DNA of 64,000 nucleotides from contig CAIVPX010000052.1 of NCBI GenBank assembly GCA_903907905.1, positions 1 through 64,000 of the forward strand, in the 5' to 3' direction. Positions 18,957-26,890 of the stretch are shown piece by piece. A program made the translations under genes and the position numbers. Under the pieces are notes generated by a model that made no database searches, had not been told where the DNA came from, and saw nothing but the letters and a program-made list of their open reading frames with translations. Source of the DNA: an uncultured bacterium. Lineage in GTDB: Bacteria > Pseudomonadota > Gammaproteobacteria > Burkholderiales > Burkholderiaceae_E. Numbering within the stretch: the stretch's first letter is position 1; the number at the start of each line of letters is the position of its first letter.

Positions 18957-20114
18957 TCAGGCTTGTTGCCAGCTGCCAGGAACCAGGATGTCGCGGTCGA
19001 CCTGGTGAACATCGCGATGGCCGCAGAACGCCATCGTGATCTCGAGCTCACGCTGAATGATTTCAAGGGCGCGATAGACTCCCTGCTCGCCCATCGCCCC
19101 TAATCCGTAAAGAAAGGCGCGACCGATCATGGTGCCACGCGCCCCCAGCGCCATGGCCTTGAGCACGTCCTGTCCCGAGCGAATACCACTGTCGAGCCAG
19201 ACCTCGATCTGCGAGCCGACCTCGTCCGCGATGGCGGGCAGGGCCTGGATCGACGACAGCGCACCATCCAACTGCCGGCCGCCATGGTTCGAGACCACCA
19301 GCGCATCCGCGCCGCTGTCCCGGGCGAGTCGAGCGTCGATGGGATCCATGACGCCCTTGAGAATGAGTTTGCCGCCCCAGCGCTTCTTGATCCATTCCAC
19401 ATCGCCCCAATTGAGACTGGGGTCGAACTGTTGCGCCGTCCAGGCGCCCAACGACGACATGTCATCCACGCCCTTGACGTGCCCGACAATGTTCCCGAAC
19501 ACGCGACGCTGAGTGCCGAGCATGCCCAGACACCAGCGCGGTTTGCTCGCCATGTTGATGAGATTGGCCAGCGTCAGCTTGGGCGGCGCAGACAAGCCGT
19601 TCTTGATGTCCTTGTGCCGCTGACCCATGATCTGAAGGTCAAGCGTCAGCACCAATGCAGAACAGTTCGCCGCCTTGGCCCGATCGATGAGGCGTTCAAT
19701 GAAGTCGCGGTCGCGCATCACGTACAGCTGAAACCAAAAGGGCGCGCGCGTATGGGCGGCCACGTCCTCGATTGAACAGATACTCATGGTTGAGAGCGTG
19801 AAAGGCACACCGAAACGCTCGGCTGCCCGCGCGGCGAGAATTTCGCCGTCTGCATGCTGCATGCCAGTCAGCCCGGTAGGGGCGATGGCAACGGGCATCG
19901 CGGCTTGCTGCCCGGCCATGACGGTGCGAGTACTTCGCCCTTCCATGTTGACCGCAACACGCTGACGAAACTTGATGGGCGCGAAATCATCGACGTTGGC
20001 GCGGTAGGTGCTCTCGGTCCAAGACCCCGAGTTGCAATAGTCGACGAACATCCGAGGCACCCGCTTCAAGTAGAGCTGGTGCAGGTCTTCAATACAGGTG
20101 ATGGCTTGCGGCAT
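18957..20114 (-). CDS. lldD: FMN-dependent L-lactate dehydrogenase (alpha-hydroxy-acid oxidase family)
   Basis: This 385-residue enzyme is the size of quinone-linked LldD. The N-terminus has YCNSGSWTESTYRANVDD, the FMN and substrate region. FMN-binding segments are PVAIAPTGLTGM and STMSICSIED. The catalytic His/Arg stretch is VVSNHGGRQLDGA, and WLDSGIRSGQDVLKAMALGA binds the phosphate of FMN. LldD oxidises L-lactate to pyruvate at the inner face of the membrane and passes electrons to quinone. An MHS transporter and a 44-residue membrane ORF lie upstream on the same strand, suggesting linked uptake and oxidation of a hydroxy acid. Related substrates such as mandelate or glycolate are not excluded. 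Confidence 0.88.
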   Translation of the reverse strand: MPQAITCIEDLHQLYLKRVPRMFVDYCNSGSWTESTYRANVDDFAPIKFRQRVAVNMEGRSTRTVMAGQQAAMPVAIAPTGLTGMQHADGEILAARAAERFGVPFTLSTMSICSIEDVAAHTRAPFWFQLYVMRDRDFIERLIDRAKAANCSALVLTLDLQIMGQRHKDIKNGLSAPPKLTLANLINMASKPRWCLGMLGTQRRVFGNIVGHVKGVDDMSSLGAWTAQQFDPSLNWGDVEWIKKRWGGKLILKGVMDPIDARLARDSGADALVVSNHGGRQLDGALSSIQALPAIADEVGSQIEVWLDSGIRSGQDVLKAMALGARGTMIGRAFLYGLGAMGEQGVYRALEIIQRELEITMAFCGHRDVHQVDRDILVPGSWQQA

Positions 20115-20221
20115 GGCGGTCGGCGGCTGTTTTGCAGGCCCGTATGCTAGCGCAGACCGCGGCTTTACGGCCGCCGCAAGGCTTTACCGCCGAGCGAATC
20201 GAACCAGCCGATGCCTCGCTG

Positions 20222-20356
20222 CTATTTGGCCGGCGCTTCAGACTTGATGGCCTCCTGCGCACCGTGCTCGCCGCTGAGGTCAATTTCACCGCCCTTCATC
20301 AGCACGAACAAGGTGACCGCTGCGAGCACAACAAACCCGATGATGAGTTTAAGCAT
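20222..20356 (-). CDS. 44-residue single-helix membrane protein (hypothetical)
   Basis: This short ORF fits the gap between the MHS transporter and lldD on the same strand. It encodes one transmembrane helix (LIIGFVVLAAVTLFVLM, residues 4-20) followed by a charged tail, GGEIDLSGEHGAQEAIKSEAPAK in total, of about 23 residues. Codon use is GC-rich at third positions like its neighbours. A modest GGGA ribosome site lies 9 bases upstream of the ATG. A 13-bp perfect palindrome sits 11 bases above the start. It could be a small partner of the transporter, but this is inference from position and topology; I know no characterised homologue. Confidence 0.55.
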   Translation of the reverse strand: MLKLIIGFVVLAAVTLFVLMKGGEIDLSGEHGAQEAIKSEAPAK

Positions 20357-20367
20357 GGCGAATTCCC

Positions 20368-20380
20368 GAACACTGTGTTC
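20368..20380. promoter_or_regulatory. Perfect 13-bp palindrome upstream of the 44-residue ORF
   Basis: GAACAC-T-GTGTTC is a perfect inverted repeat with a one-base centre, positioned between the MHS gene and the small ORF. Its shape suits a dimeric regulator, although a transcript hairpin is sterically unlikely because the centre is only one base. Confidence 0.35.
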
Positions 20381-20388
20381 TGAAGCAA

Positions 20389-20408
20389 CCCCCGCAAGCC
20401 GCCGGGGG
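20389..20408. terminator. Intercistronic hairpin after the MHS transporter
   Basis: CCCCCG and CGGGGG pair across an 8-base loop about 45 bases downstream of the transporter stop. There is no clear T-run; it may end or attenuate transcription before the 44-residue ORF and lldD. Confidence 0.4.
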
Positions 20409-20450
20409 AAGCCCCAGCGACCTGCGCATCTGATGGGTCAGTGTCAACGA

Positions 20451-22103
20451 TCAATCGTTGGCGAAGATGTCGCGATCCTTGGTCTCGCGAACGAACAACA
20501 TCCCGATAACGAAGGTAATCGCCGCGATGATGATCGGATACCACAGCCCCGAATAGATATCGCCCTGTGCAGCCACGATTGCGAAAGAAGTCGCCGGCAG
20601 GAAGCCACCGAACCAGCCATTGCCGATGTGATACGGCAGCGACATTGAGGTGTAGCGGATCTTGGTGGGGAACAGTTCGACCAGCATGGCAGCAATCGGA
20701 CCGTAGACCATGGTGACGTAGATCACCATGATGGTGAGCAGCAAAATGATCATGGGCTTGTTCATCTGCGCCGGGTCTGCCTTGGCCGGATAGTTGGCAT
20801 CGCGAATGGCATCCGCCATTTCCTTGCCGAACCGAGCCGCCTCTTCCTTGGCATTAGCGGCTGCCGCGTCGTAGGACATCACCACCTTACTGCCCACCGA
20901 GATCTGAGCGGTGGAGCCCGCCGCACCGGCAACATTGACATAAGGCAACCCGCGCGTGGCGAGGAAGGCCTTGGCCACATCGCAACCGGTCGTGAATTTG
21001 GCCGTGCCCGTGGGGTTGAACTGAAAGGAGCAGTTGGCCGGGTCGGCGGTCACCTTGATCGGCGAACTCTTCTGGGCAGTTTCCAGTGCGGGGTTCGCGT
21101 AGTGGGTAAGAGCCTTGAAGAGCGGGAAATAGGTGAGCGCCGCAATCAGCAGTCCCGCCATGATGATCGGTTTGCGGCCGATCTTGTCGGAGAGCCAGCC
21201 GAACAGCACGAAGAAGGGCGTACCCAGGATAAGCGACACCGCAACAAGGATGTTGGCGGTGGGGCCATCAACCTTGGCCATGCGCTCAAGAAAGAACAGC
21301 GTATAGAACTGGCCGCTGTACCAGACCACCGCCTGCCCGGCTGTGAGGCCCACCAACGCCAGGATGACGACCTTGAGGTTCTTCCACTCGCCGAAGGACT
21401 CGGTGAGGGGTGCCTTGGAGTGCTTGCCCTCAGCCTTCATCTTGGCAAACGCCGGTGACTCATGAAGTTGCATCCGGATCCAGACCGAGATGCCCAAAAG
21501 CACGATGGACACCAGGTACGGGACACGCCAACCCCATTCCTCGAACGCCTTCTCGCCCAGCGAAGTACGCGTACCGAGAATGACAATGAGCGATAGCATG
21601 AGGCCCACGGTGGCCGTGGTCTGAATCCAGGAAGTGTAGAACCCGCGACGGCCCGCCGGGGCATGCTCAGCCACATACGTGGCCGCGCCACCGTATTCGC
21701 CGCCCAGCGCCAGGCCCTGCAGCAGTCGCAAAGCGATCAGCAAAATGGGCGCCCAAATGCCGATGGAGGCGTAGGTGGGCAAAATCCCGGTGATGAAGGT
21801 CGCCACGCCCATGATGAGGATGGTGACCAGAAAGGTGTACTTGCGTCCGACGAGATCGCCGAGCCGTCCGAAGACAATGGCGCCGAACGGGCGCACCGCA
21901 AAACCCGCCGCAAAGGCAAGCAGCACGAAGATGATCCGGGTGGATTCATCCAACCCAGAGAAAAAGTTCTTCGCGATGATGGCTGCCATCGCACCGAACA
22001 GATAGAAGTCGTACCACTCGAAAACCGTGCCGAGCGAAGAAGCGAATACGACCTTCTTCTCTTCGGGCGTCATGGGTGCTGAAGCGCCGGTATGGGTCGC
22101 CAT
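20451..22103 (-). CDS. MHS-family (MFS) organic-acid/H+ symporter with an extramembrane insert
   Basis: Starting at 22103, with AAGGGGA upstream, this gives 550 residues. MHS marks are FEWYDFYLFG near residue 29 and RPFGAIVFGRLGDLVGRKY at 71-89, in the usual family positions. GGEYGGAATYVAEHAP follows at 134-149. About 110 residues (roughly 335-448) separate helices 9 and 10, where most members have a short loop. This insert carries two Cys (358, 374) and should lie on the periplasmic side. The family imports organic acids such as shikimate, ketoglutarate or citrate with protons. The lldD gene downstream suggests a hydroxy acid, but the substrate is not determined by sequence. Confidence 0.85.
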   Translation of the reverse strand: MATHTGASAPMTPEEKKVVFASSLGTVFEWYDFYLFGAMAAIIAKNFFSGLDESTRIIFVLLAFAAGFAVRPFGAIVFGRLGDLVGRKYTFLVTILIMGVATFITGILPTYASIGIWAPILLIALRLLQGLALGGEYGGAATYVAEHAPAGRRGFYTSWIQTTATVGLMLSLIVILGTRTSLGEKAFEEWGWRVPYLVSIVLLGISVWIRMQLHESPAFAKMKAEGKHSKAPLTESFGEWKNLKVVILALVGLTAGQAVVWYSGQFYTLFFLERMAKVDGPTANILVAVSLILGTPFFVLFGWLSDKIGRKPIIMAGLLIAALTYFPLFKALTHYANPALETAQKSSPIKVTADPANCSFQFNPTGTAKFTTGCDVAKAFLATRGLPYVNVAGAAGSTAQISVGSKVVMSYDAAAANAKEEAARFGKEMADAIRDANYPAKADPAQMNKPMIILLLTIMVIYVTMVYGPIAAMLVELFPTKIRYTSMSLPYHIGNGWFGGFLPATSFAIVAAQGDIYSGLWYPIIIAAITFVIGMLFVRETKDRDIFAND

Positions 22104-22249
22104 GTCCGTGTCCCCTTGTTGGATGAATTGTGAACGGCCACGCCCCTCAGGAGCGCTTGGTTCGCATGGTCCGCCGCAAGGCTTACGGGGAACTGACTCA
22201 AGCCGGAGGGGCACGGCGCCCGGCAACCCGCGCCACCGCGACCACCCGG

Positions 22250-23479
22250 TCAGACCCGGCTGAACACCAGGGCGACATTGGTGCCGCCAAACGCGAATGA
22301 CGTCGAAATCGCGTGCCGAAGCGACGGGACGCTCCGGCCCTCGCTCAGAACATGGTCAAGCCCCGCACAGGCCGGGTCAATGGCGCTGACACCGGCAGTC
22401 GGCGGCACCTCCGAGCGCGCGAGCGCCAGCACCGTGATGAGCGCCTCCAGAGAACCGGCCCCGCCAAGCAGGTGCCCGTGAGAGGCCTTGGTGGCCCCCA
22501 CTTGCAGCACGCTTGAACGCTCGCCCCAGACAGCACGCAGCGACTCGCATTCGACCGGATCACCCGCTGGCGTTCCGGTTCCATGAGGGTTGCAATAGCT
22601 GATGTCGTCGGGCGACAGCCCAGCGCTTGAGATCGCGGCGCGAATTGCCGCGACCTGGCCCCGAACCTGGGGCTTGGTCAGGTGGACCGCATCGCAGCGA
22701 ATCGCTGAAGAAGCCAGACGCGCGTAGCTCGCTCGACCCCGGGCATTCGCATCGGGCTCGCGCTCCAGCACAAGAAAACTTGCCCCCTCGCCCATCACCA
22801 GTCCACTGCGGTCGGAGGAATAGGGGCGGCAGCTGCGCGTCGGATCAGCTGCAATCGGCGCGAGCGCACCCAGCGCCTGCCAGGCGATGACCGTACCCTT
22901 CACGAGAAGGCCCTCGGCGCCTCCGACCAGCGCGACATCGATTTCGCCGCGTCGCAGCGCGTGTGCAGCCTCGGCCAGCGCGACCGCACTGGACGCGCAG
23001 GCCACCGCGTGGGTCATGACCGGGCCCTGCGTATCGGTATGAATAGCGACCACCGCGGCCGGCGCGTTGACCATGCTCGCCGGTACCGTCAGCGGAGGGA
23101 TGCGACGACCCTCGTACAGGGCCGAGTAGGCGAGGTCCATGCTCGATGCCCCCGCCATGCCTGTGCCCACATACAAGCCGGCACGATGCGGATCGGACCA
23201 ACGCTCGAAACCCGCGTCCTTCATCGCCATTCGGGCCGCACCCAGTGCCATCTGACTCACCCGGTCAGTTCCAACCATCTGCAGCTTGGTCAGCCACTGC
23301 CCCGGATCGAAGGAAACCGTTGCCGCAGGAATGTCGGTGGTGCCGGGGATCGCCAGTCGATGAACGGCAGAACGACCGTCCATCAGGGACTGCCAGAACG
23401 CATCGATCTCATTGCCCAAAGGCGAGATGAGGCCTAAGCCGGTGACGCTGATGGGCGAACTCACTTCGTGCATGGGCAT
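22250..23479 (-). CDS. Beta-ketoacyl-ACP synthase (FabF-like), specialised
   Basis: This 409-residue thiolase-fold condensing enzyme has an intact catalytic triad: Cys161 in AVACASSA, His298 in NPHGTGTPAGDP and His333 in TKASHGHLLGGAG. The second ATG at 23473 is an alternative start with better spacing to GGGAG. It follows an acyl carrier protein and an alpha/beta hydrolase on the same strand, and no fabD, fabG or fabH is nearby, so it is unlikely to be the housekeeping FabF. The N-terminal VTGLGLISPLGNEIDAFW is typical of elongating synthases. It probably extends or loads an acyl chain on the adjacent ACP for a secondary product. The product is unknown. Confidence 0.85.
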   Translation of the reverse strand: MPMHEVSSPISVTGLGLISPLGNEIDAFWQSLMDGRSAVHRLAIPGTTDIPAATVSFDPGQWLTKLQMVGTDRVSQMALGAARMAMKDAGFERWSDPHRAGLYVGTGMAGASSMDLAYSALYEGRRIPPLTVPASMVNAPAAVVAIHTDTQGPVMTHAVACASSAVALAEAAHALRRGEIDVALVGGAEGLLVKGTVIAWQALGALAPIAADPTRSCRPYSSDRSGLVMGEGASFLVLEREPDANARGRASYARLASSAIRCDAVHLTKPQVRGQVAAIRAAISSAGLSPDDISYCNPHGTGTPAGDPVECESLRAVWGERSSVLQVGATKASHGHLLGGAGSLEALITVLALARSEVPPTAGVSAIDPACAGLDHVLSEGRSVPSLRHAISTSFAFGGTNVALVFSRV

Positions 23480-23516
23480 CGACTCCCGGTCGGTCCTGAG
23501 AGCGCGCGATCGAGCC

Positions 23517-23771
23517 TCAGCCCTTCACCTCGACGCCCCGCTCCGCCACCAGGCGGTCAACCAGCGCGGCAAGCTGCGCCAGGGTCCGAATATCACTGGT
23601 TGGCAATTCCGGGATGTCCAGGCGGAACTTGTCCTCAATCGCAAAAATCAGTTCGGCCAGCGTCAACGAGTCAAGGTTGTAACTGTCAAACGGAGCCTGC
23701 TCATCAATACTTTGAGGATCGATGTCAAACTGCTCGTGTATCAGCGATTTCAGCGTGTCGATGGTCGACAT
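23517..23771 (-). CDS. Acyl carrier protein
   Basis: The start at 23771, with AGGAG upstream, gives 84 residues, the expected size. The phosphopantetheine attachment Ser35 is in NLDSLTLAELIFAIED, matching the D-S-L motif and the acidic recognition helix II. The N-terminal helix is IDTLKSLIHEQFDID. It differs from housekeeping AcpP, which has the motif ADSLDTVELVMALEE, and it sits between a Cys-nucleophile hydrolase and a condensing enzyme, so it is probably dedicated to that small pathway. Confidence 0.88.
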   Translation of the reverse strand: MSTIDTLKSLIHEQFDIDPQSIDEQAPFDSYNLDSLTLAELIFAIEDKFRLDIPELPTSDIRTLAQLAALVDRLVAERGVEVKG

Positions 23772-23799
23772 TCGCGGCTCCTGGGGTGGCGCCTCGAGC

Positions 23800-24612
23800 C
23801 TAGGCTCGGGAAAGCAAACAAGCCTGGCGGTCGTCCGAAACGGGGGCCCCGGCAAGAACAAAGTCCGCCACTCGCCGGGCGACTGTGTCGCGTTCCCTGT
23901 CCAGCGTGATCATGTGATAGCTGTCCTCAAGGCAAGTCAGCGCAGGTCGAACCGCAACAATCCGGCTCGCAAAGTCTTGGACGCTCGACCAACGGCAGAT
24001 TTCATCATCGAGGGCATGAACGATACACGTTGGGCGGCGTAATTGATGCAGTTGCCCCTTCACGAAACGGGACAGACGCTCGGCCTCGCGAACCAGAGTG
24101 AGGTTGACCGAGGCTGGCCCGGCGGCACTAAGTGCCGCATCGTTGACCTGGCGGATCAGCCAAGCCCGCATGCGCTCGCACTTCACGCCGAAGGGAAAGC
24201 GCTCTTTCATTTCAAACAAGGCTGTCAGACCCAGCGCATAGGCAAGGTAGCGTAAACGATACCAGGGCGGCAGGCCCCAACCGTCGTAGGAAACAAGGGG
24301 CGACAGCATGATCAGCCCCCGTACGAGATCGGGACGGCTAATCGCGACGCCGGCCGCGATCAGCGCCCCAGAACACAAGCCGCCGATCCAGATCGGTTCA
24401 TGCCGAGCCTGGCTAATCGCTTCGACCTGCGCGGTCGCCTCACGAAGCCAGTGACGCCAGGAAGGCCGCCCCTCGCCGAGTCGGCCATATGAGTAGGCGT
24501 CAAGTTCGAGCGTTTCAAGGCTGACTTCGGCGCGTCGCATCGGGTGCCGCAGCAACCCGAACTCGCTGGGACTGCTGGCGAGGCCATGCAGCATCCAGAC
24601 AGGAGGGTTCAT
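23800..24612 (-). CDS. Alpha/beta hydrolase with Cys nucleophile, first gene of the ACP cluster
   Basis: This 270-residue alpha/beta-fold protein starts almost at the oxyanion motif (WMLHGLASS, residues 6-14). The nucleophile elbow reads G-L-C-S-G with Cys80 where Ser is usual. Asp202 or Asp203 in HALDDEIC and His233 in SYHMITLD complete a probable triad. Cys at this position is known in dienelactone hydrolase and PHA synthase, and favours acyl transfer as well as hydrolysis. Next to an ACP and a ketosynthase it may release or transfer an acyl chain. The ATG lies only 5 bases after the encoded CCA of tRNA-Ser and has no ribosome binding site outside the tRNA. Confidence 0.8.
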   Translation of the reverse strand: MNPPVWMLHGLASSPSEFGLLRHPMRRAEVSLETLELDAYSYGRLGEGRPSWRHWLREATAQVEAISQARHEPIWIGGLCSGALIAAGVAISRPDLVRGLIMLSPLVSYDGWGLPPWYRLRYLAYALGLTALFEMKERFPFGVKCERMRAWLIRQVNDAALSAAGPASVNLTLVREAERLSRFVKGQLHQLRRPTCIVHALDDEICRWSSVQDFASRIVAVRPALTCLEDSYHMITLDRERDTVARRVADFVLAGAPVSDDRQACLLSRA

Positions 24613-24617
24613 CGACG

Positions 24618-24708
24618 TGGCGGAGAGAGGGGGATTCGAACCCCCGAAGGGCTGTTAACCCTTACACGCTTTCCAGGCGTGCGACTTAAACCACTCATCC
24701 ATCTCTCC
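24618..24708 (-). tRNA. tRNA-Ser(GGA)
   Basis: The minus strand folds as a class II tRNA. Acceptor arms GGAGAGA (24708-24702) and TCTCTCC pair, with discriminator G and an encoded CCA ending at 24618. The anticodon loop is CTGGAAA, giving anticodon GGA at 24672-24674, which reads UCC and UCU. The long variable arm AAGGG...CCCTT and the T arm GGGGG-TTCGAAT-CCCCC are present. The Cys-nucleophile hydrolase starts 5 bases beyond the CCA. Confidence 0.96.
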
Positions 24709-24740
24709 GTAACCCGCGACTATAGCAGACCCCTCAGTTG

Positions 24741-24775
24741 AAAAAAGGGGCCACACCGAGACGGCGCAGCCCCTT
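24741..24775 (-). terminator. Rho-independent terminator of the SSS symporter operon
   Basis: On the minus strand AAGGGGC (24775-24769) pairs with GCCCCTT (24751-24745) and runs into a T-run ending at 24741. It lies about 45 bases downstream of the symporter stop and before tRNA-Ser, so it separates the acetate module from the tRNA transcript. Confidence 0.75.
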
Positions 24776-24820
24776 CAACGACCGGACCAGCGCACGGGGG
24801 ATCAGTCGCCCCCGCGCAAA

Positions 24821-26890
24821 TCAGGCAATCCGAAGGTTCGGATATCGAACCTCTTCAACTAGATCCTGGGTCGCCTTGTCGGGCGCACGCGTGATCAACG
24901 AAACAAGGATGATCACGGCAAAGCCCAGCGGCACGCCAAACAGGCCCGCCGAGATGGGCTGAATATCCCACCAGAGGTTGGTCACTGGGGTAGATCGAGG
25001 CGTGCCGAAGAAAATCTCCCGCAGCCAGACCTGAGTCGTGATCATGTAGTAAAACGTGACGCCGAAACCAGCCACCATCCCAAGCGAGGCCGCAATGCCG
25101 GTGGTCCGCTTCCAGAAAATACCCATGACCAGCGCTGGAAAGAAACCGGCTGCAGCAAACGAGAAGGCGGCGGACACGAGGAAAAGAATATCCGCAGGCT
25201 TCTGCGCTGCCACCACCGCAGCCAGGATGGCAACCACGAGTAGCAGGACCTTGGAGATCATCACCCGGCGTGCCGTCGGCGCGTTCGGGTCGATCATCTT
25301 GTAGTAAAGATCATGCGACAGGGCGTTGGCGATGGTCAGCAGCAAACCGTCAGCCGTGGAAAGGGCCGCCGCCAATCCGCCCGCTGCGACCAGCCCGGAG
25401 ATGACATAGGGCAGCCCCGCGATCTCTGGCGTGGCCAGCACGACGATATCGCCACCGATCGATAACTCGGCGCGCTGCACAATACCGTCACCATTGATGT
25501 CGATGAGCGACAGCAAGGACGGATCGACCTTTTGCCACGCCTGGACCCACGCCGGTAATTGAGCAAACGAGGTTCCGACCAGGTCGTTGTAGACCACGAA
25601 CTTCACCAGCACCGCCAAAGCCGGCGCTGTGAAGTAAAGCAGAAAGATGAAGAAGAGCGACCATGTGACCGAACTTCGGGCTTCCTTCACCGACGGCGTC
25701 GTGTAGTAGCGCATGAGGATGTGGGGCAATGCTGCGGTGCCCACCATCAGGCAAAACACGAGCGCAAGAAAGTTCTTGCGGGACGTGTCCCGGGCCTGCT
25801 CGGTGGCGCCGGGGAATGCTTCGCCATGGCGCTGCAACTGCGCGCCGCGCGCAGCAAGCCCCGCTTCGCGCGTCCACGCGACCTTGGCCGCGGCGACATC
25901 TGCGGGATACTTGGCAAGCGCCTCCTCGGCCCGCTTGAGCGCCTCGGCGTTGCCGCCCGCCCTTGCGTCGTCGAGCGCCTTTTGCATGGACGCCTTGCCC
26001 GCGGCATAGGCCTTTTCGGGATCCTTGAGGTTGGCCCGGGCGGCCTCAGCGCGTTTGGTGGCCAGGGACCGGACCTCATTCTCCTTGGGGTCGGCGATGA
26101 GCTTTTCCTCGAGCTGGGTCACCTTTTGAAGCTGCTGGCCGTAGACAATCTGCGGGATGGGGAAGCCCGTTTGTTTCACCGAGAGCCAGACCACCGGGAT
26201 CAGATAGGCGATGATCAGGATGATGTACTGGGCAACCTGGGTCCAGGTGACCGCCTTCATGCCACCCAGGAATGAGCACACCAGAATACCGGCAAGCCCC
26301 AGAAAAATGCCGATCTCGAATTGAACGCCGGTCAGACGGGTGGTGATCAAACCCACCCCGTAGATCTGCGCCACCACATAGGTGAACGAGCAAATGATGG
26401 CAATGACAATCCCGATGAACCGAGGCAGGTGGCCACCATAGCGCGCCCCAAGAAAGTCAGGAATTGTGAACTGACCGAACTTCCGAAGGTAGGGGGCGAG
26501 AAGCAAGGCCACCAAGACATAGCCGCCCGTCCAACCCATGATGAAGGCCAGTCCGCCGTAGCCGGTCAGGTAAAGCGTGCCGGCCATACCGATGAAGGAG
26601 GCTGCGGACATCCAGTCGGCACCCGTGGCCATGCCGTTGAAGACCGCAGGAACGCGTCGTCCTGCGACGTAATATTCGGCCGCGTCATTGGTGCGGCTCA
26701 TGACCCCAATGCCCGCGTAAAGAAGCACGGTGGCCGCCAGGAACACATAGCCGATGTTCGTGCGCGACAGCCCCATCTGCTCCAGGAACGCAAGGACCAC
26801 CACGAACGCCACGAAGCCGCCCGTGTAAAACAAATACACCTTCTTGAGCTGCGAAGTGAACGCCTTTTGAGATTGTGCGTTGCTGCTCAT
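24821..26890 (-). CDS. Sodium:solute symporter (SSS), acetate/monocarboxylate type, with long insert
   Basis: This 689-residue SSS transporter is longer than ActP (about 550). N-terminal family segments are NDAAEYYVAGRRVPAVFNGMA and ADWMSAASFIGMAG. About 110 residues (255-365) form a charged, Ala/Lys/Glu-rich helical insert between transmembrane helices. A calcium-loop-like sequence, DINGDGIVQRAE (residues 464-475), sits in another extramembrane segment. The later LVAAGGLAAALSTADGLLLTI matches the Na-binding region of the family. The DUF4212 small subunit is encoded immediately upstream, with four bases overlapping, and acs lies at the head of the same strand block, so acetate or another short acid is the likely substrate. 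Confidence 0.88.
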   Translation of the reverse strand: MSSNAQSQKAFTSQLKKVYLFYTGGFVAFVVVLAFLEQMGLSRTNIGYVFLAATVLLYAGIGVMSRTNDAAEYYVAGRRVPAVFNGMATGADWMSAASFIGMAGTLYLTGYGGLAFIMGWTGGYVLVALLLAPYLRKFGQFTIPDFLGARYGGHLPRFIGIVIAIICSFTYVVAQIYGVGLITTRLTGVQFEIGIFLGLAGILVCSFLGGMKAVTWTQVAQYIILIIAYLIPVVWLSVKQTGFPIPQIVYGQQLQKVTQLEEKLIADPKENEVRSLATKRAEAARANLKDPEKAYAAGKASMQKALDDARAGGNAEALKRAEEALAKYPADVAAAKVAWTREAGLAARGAQLQRHGEAFPGATEQARDTSRKNFLALVFCLMVGTAALPHILMRYYTTPSVKEARSSVTWSLFFIFLLYFTAPALAVLVKFVVYNDLVGTSFAQLPAWVQAWQKVDPSLLSLIDINGDGIVQRAELSIGGDIVVLATPEIAGLPYVISGLVAAGGLAAALSTADGLLLTIANALSHDLYYKMIDPNAPTARRVMISKVLLLVVAILAAVVAAQKPADILFLVSAAFSFAAAGFFPALVMGIFWKRTTGIAASLGMVAGFGVTFYYMITTQVWLREIFFGTPRSTPVTNLWWDIQPISAGLFGVPLGFAVIILVSLITRAPDKATQDLVEEVRYPNLRIA

